The notes under the pieces were generated by a model. That model did no database searches. It was given only the letters and a program-made list of their open reading frames with translations, and was not told where the DNA came from. This document shows positions 31,975-40,131 of a stretch of DNA of 64,000 bases, piece by piece. The stretch is from an uncultured Methylococcaceae bacterium (GTDB taxonomy: Bacteria; Pseudomonadota; Gammaproteobacteria; Methylococcales; Methylomonadaceae). The DNA is taken from assembly GCA_903938485.1 (NCBI GenBank), contig CAJADF010000089.1:1-64000 (forward strand), read 5' to 3'. Positions within the stretch are counted from its first letter, which is position 1. Each line of letters opens with the position of its first letter. A program made the position numbers and the translations under genes.

Positions 31975-33930
31975 TTACTTTAATAAACCTTGCAATAAAC
32001 CATTTAACTTATGTACAAACGCCGCGGGATCTTCTAAATGCCCACCTTCACTTAAGATAGCTTGGTCAAACAAGATATGGCTTAAGTCTGCAAAACGGGT
32101 ATCGTCTTGTTCTGCTTTTAATTTAACCACTAAAGGATGCGTAGGATTAATCTCAAAGACCGGTTTTTTACCACCGAAGCCCATAGATTGTCCGGCTTCC
32201 TTCATAATGCGTTCCATGTTTAAACTCATGCCGTATACATCCGCCACCAAACACGCAGGTGATTCTGTTAAACGATGACTCAAACGGACTTCACTGACTT
32301 TATCTACTAACACTTCTTTAATTTGCGTTAATACGGATTCAAAGTCTTTAGTCACTTCTTCTTGCTGGGCTTTTTCTTCTTCGGTATCCGCTAAGTCACC
32401 TAGGTTTAAATCACCTTTAGCTACCGACTGTAAATGCTTACCATCAAATTCATCTAAGTTAGACACCAACCATTCATCAATACGGTCAGATAGTAATAAA
32501 ACTTCGATACCTTTTTTACGGAAGATTTCTAAATGCGGACTGTTTTTAGCGGCTGAGAAACTATCCGCTGTTACATAATAAATGTTGTCTTGACCTTCTT
32601 TCATACGACTGACGTAATCTTCTAAAGACACAGATTGTTTGTCAGTATCATTATGGGTAGAAGCGAAGCGTAATAACTTGGCCACACGATCTTTATTGGC
32701 ATGATCTTCGATAGGGCCTTCTTTAATCACATTACCGAATTGTGCCCAGAAAGTTTCATATTTCTCAGCTTCATTTTTAGCCAAGTTTTCTAACATGCCC
32801 AAGACTTTTTTAACGGCACCCGATTTAATCGCACTGATTTGTTTGCTTTGTTGCAGAATTTCTCTAGATACGTTTAAAGGTAAAGAGTTTGCATCAATAA
32901 TACCTCTGATAAAACGCAAATAACGCGGCATTAATTGCTCTGCATCATCCGTGATAAACACTTTACGAATGTAGAGTTTTACACCGTGTTTTGCATCTCT
33001 ATCCCACAAATCAAAAGGTGCACGCGCAGGGGTGTAAAGCAATAAAGTGTACTCGTTAGTACCTTCTACTTTACTGTGGACAAATGTTAGAGGGTTTTGG
33101 AAATCATGACCTACGTGTTTATAAAATTCGTTGTAATCTTCATCACTAATATCTTGACGAGATTTAGTCCATAACGCAGAAGCACTATTAATAGTTTCTT
33201 CTTCAATGGCTGCTACTGGTTTTTCAGTTTTTTCTACGCCCTCTTCCGCTTCGTCTTCATCATCATCATAAGAAGGTTCTGGTTCTTTATCCATAATGAT
33301 AGGTAAAGAAATATGATCTGAGAATTTTCTAACGATAGAACGGATACGGTAACCGTCTAAAAACTCTAATTCAGCTTCTTTTAAATGTAGAACGATTTCA
33401 GTACCGCGAGTCGCTTTTTCAACAGCTTCGATGGTGTAATCACCCTCACCTGCAGATTCCCAACGTGTTGCTTGAGATTTATCAGCACCCGCTTTACGGG
33501 TGGTTAAAGTGACTTTATCAGCAACAATAAATGCTGAGTAGAAACCTACCCCAAATTGACCAATTAACTCGCTGTCTTTAGCTTGCTCACCGGTTAAGGC
33601 TTCAAAAAATTGTTTAGTACCTGATTTTGCGATAGTACCGATATGTTCTTGTACTTCGGCACGGGTCATACCAATACCATTATCGATAATGCTGACGGTT
33701 TTTTTATCTTTATCGAACTCAATGCGAATTTTTAACTCGCTATCACCTTCGTATAAAGCATCATTTGATAGTGCTTCAAAACGGAGTTTATCGGCTGCGT
33801 CAGACGCGTTAGAGATTAATTCTCTAAGGAAGATTTCCTTGTTACTGTACAAGGAGTGAATCATTAAATGTAAGAGGTGTTTTACTTCAGTTTGAAAACC
33901 AAGCGTTTCTTTTTTTGTTTCAACAGTCAC
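31975..33930 (-). CDS. htpG: Chaperone HtpG (bacterial Hsp90)
   Basis: ATP-dependent chaperone. The 651 residues include the GHKL ATPase domain at the N-terminus: [21 protein letters not shown] (the start of the ATP-binding helix; about 29-49), DNGIGM, and [11 protein letters not shown]. Then the middle domain with [12 protein letters not shown], and the C-terminal dimerisation domain. An acidic linker ([13 protein letters not shown], about 216-228) is longer than in E. coli. Length is slightly above the usual 620-640. Single gene with its own terminator; the 75-bp gap to mprF suggests separate transcription. Confidence 0.97.
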   Translation of the reverse strand: MTVETKKETLGFQTEVKHLLHLMIHSLYSNKEIFLRELISNASDAADKLRFEALSNDALYEGDSELKIRIEFDKDKKTVSIIDNGIGMTRAEVQEHIGTIAKSGTKQFFEALTGEQAKDSELIGQFGVGFYSAFIVADKVTLTTRKAGADKSQATRWESAGEGDYTIEAVEKATRGTEIVLHLKEAELEFLDGYRIRSIVRKFSDHISLPIIMDKEPEPSYDDDEDEAEEGVEKTEKPVAAIEEETINSASALWTKSRQDISDEDYNEFYKHVGHDFQNPLTFVHSKVEGTNEYTLLLYTPARAPFDLWDRDAKHGVKLYIRKVFITDDAEQLMPRYLRFIRGIIDANSLPLNVSREILQQSKQISAIKSGAVKKVLGMLENLAKNEAEKYETFWAQFGNVIKEGPIEDHANKDRVAKLLRFASTHNDTDKQSVSLEDYVSRMKEGQDNIYYVTADSFSAAKNSPHLEIFRKKGIEVLLLSDRIDEWLVSNLDEFDGKHLQSVAKGDLNLGDLADTEEEKAQQEEVTKDFESVLTQIKEVLVDKVSEVRLSHRLTESPACLVADVYGMSLNMERIMKEAGQSMGFGGKKPVFEINPTHPLVVKLKAEQDDTRFADLSHILFDQAILSEGGHLEDPAAFVHKLNGLLQGLLK

Positions 33931-34005
33931 AATAGTAGTCCTTAATAGTGGTTAAAAAAATATTTCTCACTATGTGGGGACGCCAATTTATTTTTCAAGT
34001 GTGAT

Positions 34006-36588
34006 TTATTTACTAAAGATACCTTGCCAGCCGCCAGAAATAATTCGCGCGATCTGCATCAGAATAAACGGCACAGACAAACCGGCTGGCGCAGCTAGAT
34101 AACGTGGATGCCATTGAGGTGAGAATTTAGCTTTATAGGCATACAAACCTTCAAAGTTATAAAAGTGTTCGCCATGTTTAAACAAGGTAGCGCCCAGTTT
34201 ATTCCAAAGCGGCGCTAAGGGTCGATTATCTAAGCCCGCCAAAGGTGCCATACCTAAACAAAACCAATGATAATTTTCAGCTTTTCCCCATAACATCAGT
34301 TCTGCAAACAAATAATCCATTATACCGTTAGGGCTATCAGGATCGTAACGCATCAAATCAATCGATAACTCCGCATTATCCTTAGTCAACCAAATATTAG
34401 CGAACGCTTTAATGTTGCCCGCCTCATCCTTAATAACCGCCACATCACAATTCTTTATATAAGACTCTGCAAAAAAACCGATAGAAAAACACTTTTCACG
34501 GGTGTTTTTATTAGCTAACCACGCATCAGAAATTTGACGTAACTGTGGCAACGCATTTTCAACCTCAAGACCTGTTAAAATTCCAAACGGATATCCTAAT
34601 CGACTAAATTTATTGACCGCACTCCGTTGATTCTCTCGTAACTTGCCTTGCAAGCTAAAAGTCGTTAAATCCACAAAGGCTTCTTCGCCGAGCTTAAACA
34701 TTGATAAGCCAAGATCAAGATAAGCAGGTAACCATTCCTCACTGGTTTGATAAAAAACGGCCTTAGCACTGTATCGATCTGCATGTTCTAAAAAGGCGTA
34801 TAGCAACGCCTCAATCGAAGCCTTATTACCCACTGGATTTCCCATGGCTATCCAAAATTGCGCGGTGATGGCATACATAATAAAAGCATCACGCGCCTCA
34901 TTCCAAAACAGATATTTATCACCTAATAAGGCTAAATAACCTTGGGTCTCACTGCTTTCCATGACAATTTCTTTAACTCTTTCTATATCAACAGCCGATG
35001 GCTTTACATGAGATTTAGGCGGAGCGACACTTAATAGATAAGATAAGCCATAGGCTAACAGCACGATTGCCATCAATAATAAGGCGCGCTGAAAGCGCGG
35101 GGCATTACCCTCATAAGAAAACTGCCACCATAACTCGTGTGAGAATGCCAAATCTCGATAAGAGAAAAACCCTAACCATACACAGCCGACTAACACCATA
35201 GTAACTGTTGCTAACCAACTCATGGAATAAGGCAAATGTAACAACGAAGACTGGCGTTGAAAATGTGCCTTAGTCGGTAGCATCATCAATAAAATAATAC
35301 TGAGCACGATAGCCTCGTGCCAATCAAAACCTTTCAATAAAGCCGACAAAATACCTACACTTAATAAGCCTATACTGCCATACCAAGCGGCATCTATCTT
35401 TAACCAAATGCCTCTAGCCAACAATAGTAATAAAATGCCTACTAAACTGCCTGTTAAATGTGACACTTCTATAATCGGTAAAGGCACAACATCTCGCATT
35501 ACGGCACTCATTTCTGGATTAGTAGGAATCGAGCCTGAAACCAATAAAACGCCACCCGCAAATAACAATAATAAGGCATACAACTGTGGCACAATAGCCG
35601 CTAACAGTTTTTGCAACGCATCAGCACCGGTGCTTAACAGCTCCCGCCGGCTATAAACCTCATAACTGATTAAGCTAACCCCAGCCAACAATAAGGGTAA
35701 GAAATAATAAATAACCCGATATAACAGCAAAGCGCCAATTAACACTAAATGCTGATCTTTGACGGCGACATCTTGCATTAATAGTAAAAATACACCCTCA
35801 AACACCCCTATTCCCCCCGGCACTTGACTGATGACGCCCATGACTTGAGCCACAACGAACACCACCACAAAGGCACTAAAGCCAATATGTACTTTACCGA
35901 CCAACAACACCCAGAGCACTAAAGAAGAAAGTACGACATCTAAACTAGCAATCAGCGTTTGCCAGACAGCGATAGTCGGGGAAGGAAAATTAAACTCGAA
36001 ACCTTTTATTAAGATAGGTTTGCGCCAAAGTAAAACGACCGCCCAATAAACCAACAAAGTTGCGCTACAAATTAGACTCACCCAATGCAGGGCTTGAGGC
36101 GCAGGTACTTTGCTAGGCAAATAATAAGGTAAAACCAAACTACCGACTAAACCCAAAGTCATCGCACCCAGCAAATAAGTCAGGGTTTGGAATAAGGAGA
36201 TTTTTAAAATATCCCAGCCGGGCACCCCCCATTTCGAATAAAACCGATAGCGAATAGAACCACCCGCCGCCCAAGCATGTCCGGTATTATTACTAATCGC
36301 ATAACTTAATAAGGCGGCTGCCATCATTTTAAACAAGGGGATTTTCGTATGCCTCGTATAGCGCAAAGCCAGCCAATCATAACCCGCCAGCACCCAATAA
36401 TTAATAATCGTCAGTAACACGGCTAAAAGCAGAATAAGCACAGGCGTTGCTTTTAAAGACGCCATAATCTCGCTTACTTCATGTAGATTAATTTGCCTAC
36501 GCACGATATACAAGGCGACGGTAAATAAAATGACGGGTAATAGCTGCGCTACTTTATGGACAATCCGAGTTAATCTTTCTTGACTCAT
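34006..36588 (-). CDS. mprF: MprF-type aminoacyl-phosphatidylglycerol synthase/flippase
   Basis: Large membrane enzyme (860 residues) that transfers an amino acid from aminoacyl-tRNA to phosphatidylglycerol and flips the product, lowering the negative charge of the membrane. The N-terminal flippase has about 13 to 14 membrane segments (residues 1-525), including the GHAWAAGGSIRYRFY and QVPGGIGVFEGVFL blocks. The C-terminal soluble synthase (DUF2156, GNAT-like fold) starts near 540 and contains FSIGFFAESYI, DLMRYDPDSPNGIMDYL and KFSPQWHPRYLA. Whether it makes lysyl- or alanyl-PG cannot be told. It is 23 bp after the VirJ-like gene and presumably co-transcribed. A rearranged fragment of it lies at 39143-39344. 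Confidence 0.92.
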   Translation of the reverse strand: MSQERLTRIVHKVAQLLPVILFTVALYIVRRQINLHEVSEIMASLKATPVLILLLAVLLTIINYWVLAGYDWLALRYTRHTKIPLFKMMAAALLSYAISNNTGHAWAAGGSIRYRFYSKWGVPGWDILKISLFQTLTYLLGAMTLGLVGSLVLPYYLPSKVPAPQALHWVSLICSATLLVYWAVVLLWRKPILIKGFEFNFPSPTIAVWQTLIASLDVVLSSLVLWVLLVGKVHIGFSAFVVVFVVAQVMGVISQVPGGIGVFEGVFLLLMQDVAVKDQHLVLIGALLLYRVIYYFLPLLLAGVSLISYEVYSRRELLSTGADALQKLLAAIVPQLYALLLLFAGGVLLVSGSIPTNPEMSAVMRDVVPLPIIEVSHLTGSLVGILLLLLARGIWLKIDAAWYGSIGLLSVGILSALLKGFDWHEAIVLSIILLMMLPTKAHFQRQSSLLHLPYSMSWLATVTMVLVGCVWLGFFSYRDLAFSHELWWQFSYEGNAPRFQRALLLMAIVLLAYGLSYLLSVAPPKSHVKPSAVDIERVKEIVMESSETQGYLALLGDKYLFWNEARDAFIMYAITAQFWIAMGNPVGNKASIEALLYAFLEHADRYSAKAVFYQTSEEWLPAYLDLGLSMFKLGEEAFVDLTTFSLQGKLRENQRSAVNKFSRLGYPFGILTGLEVENALPQLRQISDAWLANKNTREKCFSIGFFAESYIKNCDVAVIKDEAGNIKAFANIWLTKDNAELSIDLMRYDPDSPNGIMDYLFAELMLWGKAENYHWFCLGMAPLAGLDNRPLAPLWNKLGATLFKHGEHFYNFEGLYAYKAKFSPQWHPRYLAAPAGLSVPFILMQIARIISGGWQGIFSK

Positions 36589-36611
36589 AATAGTGTTTTA
36601 GGTGGTTAACT

Positions 36612-37949
36612 TTATTGAATAGCTTTCTGTTGATAAACAGCCAAAATTTGCCGAGTCAGCTTAGGATAATCTTGATCAAAATGATGTCCGCCCGGCAATT
36701 CTAAGACTTTAGCATCGGTGTTATATAAATCCAGACAAGCTGTTTCGGTTTTTTCTTCTCGACCATAAATACATAAGATTTTATCTTTAGGTATCTTAAC
36801 TAACTCGGGTTCCAAGACTAATTCCCCTGAGCTTTGCCCTAACCAACCTGAGACATGAATCTCAAAATCTGCCGACTTGGCTAAAGCAATTAATACCAAT
36901 AATGACACACTGTTTTTATCCGCCTCAGGTAAGCGGTTATATAGAACCGGCAATATGTCGGCGCCAAAGGAATAACCCGTCAATACAAACTGCTTAACAT
37001 GCCAATGCTTACGATAATAAGTCAAAGTGGCAGATAAATCCGCCGCCGCTTGTTCCGGTGTTTTATGCCCCCAAAAGTAGCGCAACACATCGACACCCAC
37101 TACCGGATAATTTAAAGCGGCCATTTCACCCGCTATGGTTCTGTCCAAATCTCGCCAACCGCCATCTCCTGAATAAAATAAGGTCACGGTATCAACCGTG
37201 TTTTTTACTGGTACTTCTACTACAGGCATAGGCGGTGCATATGCATTTATAGGCGTTGTTAACGCAGAAAGTAATAAAGAATCCAGTGGTGTATCGTAAG
37301 GTGCAATTTGTGTGTTTACATTACCCAAAGCTTTAATAAACACGCCGGTTTCTGCATCAGGCTGATCCGACCATAACACTTGCCAGTCTTTATGGGGAAC
37401 AATCGAAAGGTTTTCACTGTGTGAACTGAATTGCTTTGCCAAATTAGAGCATAACACTAAATCTTTCGGTAATTTGACATTAAAACCTATCGAGACATAA
37501 CTAATAGCCTCAGCATATTGCGTTTGAGAACCTAAAAACGGTAACAGAGCACCTTCCGCGATACCAGCCAGCATAGAGTTTTGGTTTCCTGAATTCGGTA
37601 GGGCTTTAGTGATTGAATCAACCAAAGTAGAGAGCCATTCGGTTGTTAAACATTGTCCTGTTTGGGCAGTAAACTTGTTAAAAACGACTGATGTATCAAT
37701 TAATGCTAGAGTATCACCCGTTACGGCCAATTTTTGTTGTAGAGATTCACTCGGATAGGTCTTAAAATCCACAAACGCAATCACTAATCTTTTAGCTCCC
37801 CATAACGGTTGCGCTATATTTATCGACCCTAAAGCCTCGGTTTGGATGGTTTTAGTAAAGACAGGCGGCTTAAGATAAGCTAGGTCAACAAGGCCAATGA
37901 TGATGAAGCTGCACAATAAAGCAATAGAGATTGAAGTTTTAAGTTTCAT
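36612..37949 (-). CDS. VirJ/AcvB-family periplasmic hydrolase
   Basis: A 445-residue protein with an N-terminal signal or anchor (about 6-25) and a C-terminal alpha/beta hydrolase of the VirJ type (about 250-440). Visible there are FYSGDGGWRDLD, the nucleophile elbow GYSFGAD (about residue 345) and a C-terminal catalytic His in GGHHFD. The middle part is an AcvB-like N-terminal domain. In Agrobacterium, AcvB is reported as a lysyl-phosphatidylglycerol hydrolase that works beside the MprF homologue LpiA. The same pairing here (VirJ-like gene followed 23 bp later by mprF) supports an aminoacyl-PG hydrolase role by analogy. The alpha/beta hydrolase gene upstream is 43 bp away. Confidence 0.85.
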   Translation of the reverse strand: MKLKTSISIALLCSFIIIGLVDLAYLKPPVFTKTIQTEALGSINIAQPLWGAKRLVIAFVDFKTYPSESLQQKLAVTGDTLALIDTSVVFNKFTAQTGQCLTTEWLSTLVDSITKALPNSGNQNSMLAGIAEGALLPFLGSQTQYAEAISYVSIGFNVKLPKDLVLCSNLAKQFSSHSENLSIVPHKDWQVLWSDQPDAETGVFIKALGNVNTQIAPYDTPLDSLLLSALTTPINAYAPPMPVVEVPVKNTVDTVTLFYSGDGGWRDLDRTIAGEMAALNYPVVGVDVLRYFWGHKTPEQAAADLSATLTYYRKHWHVKQFVLTGYSFGADILPVLYNRLPEADKNSVSLLVLIALAKSADFEIHVSGWLGQSSGELVLEPELVKIPKDKILCIYGREEKTETACLDLYNTDAKVLELPGGHHFDQDYPKLTRQILAVYQQKAIQ

Positions 37950-37992
37950 GAGCTGTTTACCAAATAAAAGAACATTTAAAACGCTCGCAGCC

Positions 37993-38874
37993 TTAAGGCT
38001 GTGGCTTAATATTTAAAAACTCCGCTATTAAATTATTAAGTTCATCAGCATGAGTAATCGGTGCCGCGTGTCCAGCGACTGGAATTATTGCTAAACGCCC
38101 CGCCGCCAATTTCTGCGCTAACTCCCGAGAATGCCCTAGGTCAATAATATCATTCTCACCCACTACCACTAAAGTGGGTGCAATAATAGCAGACAGATGG
38201 GTATGAGTCATTTGCGGTGCTTTGTGCCAAAGCTCATTAATTTCGGCTTCTAATTCGGCGTGTTTTTCACCAGCGCCTGACCACCAACTTCTGAACTTGT
38301 CTTTAATGGTTCTAAAAATAGTTCCATAGGCATAATTTTGGGTGCTATCAGCTTCAAGTATAACGCCAGAAGGATGAAAATTAGCACTGATCGCCACGAT
38401 TTTTTCTACCCTTTCGGGCGCATGTAAACCCAATAGTAACGCGATAATGCCACCATCACTCCAACCCACAATATCGGTGCGCTGAATCCCTAATTTATCC
38501 AGCACTTGTAAAGTGTCTTCTGCGAAAATTTCGTAACTCAGTTTTGCATCACCATGCGTGGAATACCCATGTCCACGAGTATCAATTAAGATCACTTGCC
38601 GACCCGAATCGACCAGCCAAGGTACCTGAGAAAACCAACTGAGTTTATTACTTAAACCACCATGCAATAGTAAAATCGGAGCGCCGTATCCATACGATAC
38701 ATAATGAATATGAGCACCCTGATAATCAATACTACCCATTTGCGCTTTAATCGGTGAGGTAAACTTCCAAACCAAATAATGTAACGCATTAACTGACATA
38801 GGCTTAAGCACGTAAAAAACTGATAACACTAGCACTAATGCGCCTATTGATAATTTAAAAGACCAAGATTTCAT
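37993..38874 (-). CDS. Alpha/beta-fold hydrolase, membrane-anchored
   Basis: About 293 residues with an N-terminal hydrophobic segment (about 5-25, FKLSIGALVLVLSVFYVL) that could be a signal anchor, so the hydrolase domain probably faces the periplasm. The fold is clear: oxyanion-hole LLLHGGLSN, DTRGHGYST, the nucleophile elbow VGWSDGG (Ser), an acid in VVGENDIID and the catalytic His in PVAGHAAPITH. Substrate unknown. ATG at 38874 chosen; a GTG at 38901 would add nine residues, and neither has a strong ribosome binding site. It heads a likely operon with the VirJ-like gene and mprF, which suggests a lipid or ester substrate (inference). Confidence 0.82.
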   Translation of the reverse strand: MKSWSFKLSIGALVLVLSVFYVLKPMSVNALHYLVWKFTSPIKAQMGSIDYQGAHIHYVSYGYGAPILLLHGGLSNKLSWFSQVPWLVDSGRQVILIDTRGHGYSTHGDAKLSYEIFAEDTLQVLDKLGIQRTDIVGWSDGGIIALLLGLHAPERVEKIVAISANFHPSGVILEADSTQNYAYGTIFRTIKDKFRSWWSGAGEKHAELEAEINELWHKAPQMTHTHLSAIIAPTLVVVGENDIIDLGHSRELAQKLAAGRLAIIPVAGHAAPITHADELNNLIAEFLNIKPQP

Positions 38875-38995
38875 TTTATAAAAAAGATAAACAATCAACA
38901 CCCATATTAGTTACAAAAGAAACCATGTCAACGCTTATTTGAACTCAAATCCTGTGTGCTGTAATCTATTAGGTTAGCAAATAAATTTAAATATA

Positions 38996-39214
38996 ATGCC
39001 AACAATTTTAAGGATTGGTAATTTCCGCTTCCACTATTATTCAAATGAAGGAAATGAACCTGCCCATATTCATATTCGCCATGCTGATGGCGAATGTAAG
39101 TTTTGGTTTGATCCTATCATTTTGGCAAGTAATAAAGGCATCGCGCCTCATTCCAGAACAAATATTTATCACCTAACACGACTAAATAACCTTGGGTTTC
39201 AATGCTTTCCATGA
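38996..39214 (+). pseudogene. Truncated DUF4160 gene running into mprF-derived sequence
   Basis: The first 50 or so codons match the start of DUF4160 proteins: PTILRIGNFRFHYYSNEGNEPAHIHI, here split as PTILRIGNFRF and YSNEGNEPAHIH, then KFWFDPIILASNKG. After NKG the frame leaves the family, because from about 39143 the DNA is a rearranged piece of mprF; the last 23 codons (from APHSRT) are its antisense reading. Intact family members continue with a helical C-terminus and are often next to a DUF2442 gene, which is absent. Probably a dead fragment, although the frame remains open and could be expressed. Confidence 0.75.
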
Positions 39215-39344
39215 CAATTTCTTTAATTCTTTCTATATCAACAGACGATGCCTTTACATGAGATTTAGGCGGGGCAAGACTTAATAGATAAGCCATAGGC
39301 CAATAGCACGATTGCCATCAATAATAAGGAATACAACTGTGGCA
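39143..39344 (-). pseudogene. Rearranged fragment of mprF
   Basis: 39143-39329 aligns with 34893-35084 (inside mprF, same orientation) with 15 mismatches in 187 positions, about 92% identity. One 5-base gap comes from loss of one unit of a tandem GATAA, which breaks the frame. 39319-39344 then matches 35566-35591, with one mismatch. The two blocks are joined at an 11-base direct repeat, CAATAATAAGG, which occurs in mprF at 35074-35084 and 35566-35576, so 492 bp were lost between the copies. The fragment is non-coding debris from a second mprF copy or from a duplication of this one. Confidence 0.9.
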
Positions 39345-39412
39345 TAAAGGTTACTGTTATAACAACCTAGCTTAATGGATTTTTATGCGTTGATGAGTGT
39401 ATCTGAAACTAG

Positions 39413-39669
39413 AACAAATCTGCTCTAAACATTGGTAATGCTATTAGATCTGATGATGCCTTAAGCGCACCTAAAATGGCCGTAAATTCAAACACCTAAC
39501 CAGAAAAAATTGGCTATTTGTACCAGATCGCGTCGGTGGTGAGTTTATGTCCAGAACTAACGTTAATTAGTCAGCTGATATTACCCCCATAACCGTTGAC
39601 CAAGATCAAAGTATTAACTTAGTAGGGATTATTGCTGGTGATATTGATAGCAGTTGGGTGGGAGAATAA
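39413..39669 (+). pseudogene. Decayed C-terminus of a dockerin-like surface protein
   Basis: Conceptual translation gives recognisable blocks: SDDALSAPKMAV (resembling the F-hand of type I dockerin-like repeats), NWLFVPDRVGGEFMSRTNVN, SADITPITVDQDQSINLVG and the terminal GIIAGDIDSSW. Two in-frame stops (TAA at 39497-39499, TAG at 39568-39570, the latter probably from TGG) and a one-base loss in an A-tract near 39504-39509 break it. The order of blocks matches the C-terminal ends of some large secreted proteins, as far as I recall the pattern. The rest of the gene is gone; mprF debris lies 69 bp upstream. Confidence 0.65.
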
Positions 39670-39716
39670 AGTCCAATCTAAATAAGTTTTACCCATGCCC
39701 ATTTAATTGTTAAAAA

Positions 39717-40003
39717 AATATTATGCTTGCCAATGAATTGCTTATCAGTTATAAATGCGCCATAAAATGTTAAATCTATTTATTAAAAAACAGGTTCATT
39801 GACTATGGCAATTATTAAACAACCCTCCAGAGTAACGACAAGTGCTGATATCTTTGATCCATTGGGCATCATTAATGGCGTCAATAATTATTTTGCAGAT
39901 GGATTGGCAGGGCTTGATATAGTTGATGCTACAACTAGCCACAGCCATGGTGTTTCTGATTTCTTAAGCCAATGGGTCCCACCTATCACTCAGATGGATC
40001 GGT
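39717..40003 (+). repeat. Direct repeat copy 1: upstream region plus 5' end of RTX-family gene
   Basis: These 287 bp match 43559-43846 at roughly 90% identity by eye, including about 90 bp upstream of the start codon (AATATTATGCTTGCCAAT onward) and about 66 codons. One base is missing near 39980-39988 relative to copy 2. The two copies are 3842 bp apart in the same orientation and flank the first intact RTX gene. Confidence 0.9.
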
Positions 40004-40059
40004 GGGTTTCGGCTTAAGGGTTGGTATGTGGTGATGTTAATGGTAATTGGGTCGTTTGA
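39805..40059 (+). pseudogene. Broken RTX-family gene: N-terminal module joined to a dockerin-like tail
   Basis: The start codes for the same N-terminal module as the two intact RTX genes (SADIFDPLGIINGVNNYFADG, here quoted in part: SADIFDPLGI, DGLAGLDIVDAT, SDFLSQW). After SQWVP a one-base deletion shifts the frame; the lost frame continues as TYHSDGSVGFGL, matching TFNADGSVGFGI of the next gene. The sequence then jumps to a short tail ending GLVCGDVNGNWVV and stop, which resembles the tail of the decayed dockerin-like fragment 350 bp upstream. So the gene seems to have lost nearly all its interior. The ATG at 39805 has a TTG alternative at 39799. Confidence 0.8.
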
Positions 40060-40131
40060 TTTTGAAGAGATGATTCAAATCAATAAGAAATACATAGTTA
40101 TAAAATATATAAATAAATCAAGGAATTAAAC

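Noticed and set aside
39347..39412. Possible mobile element remnant beside the mprF fragment
   Set aside because: No transposase coding, terminal inverted repeats or target-site duplications could be seen; the mprF junction is explained by the 11-base repeat.
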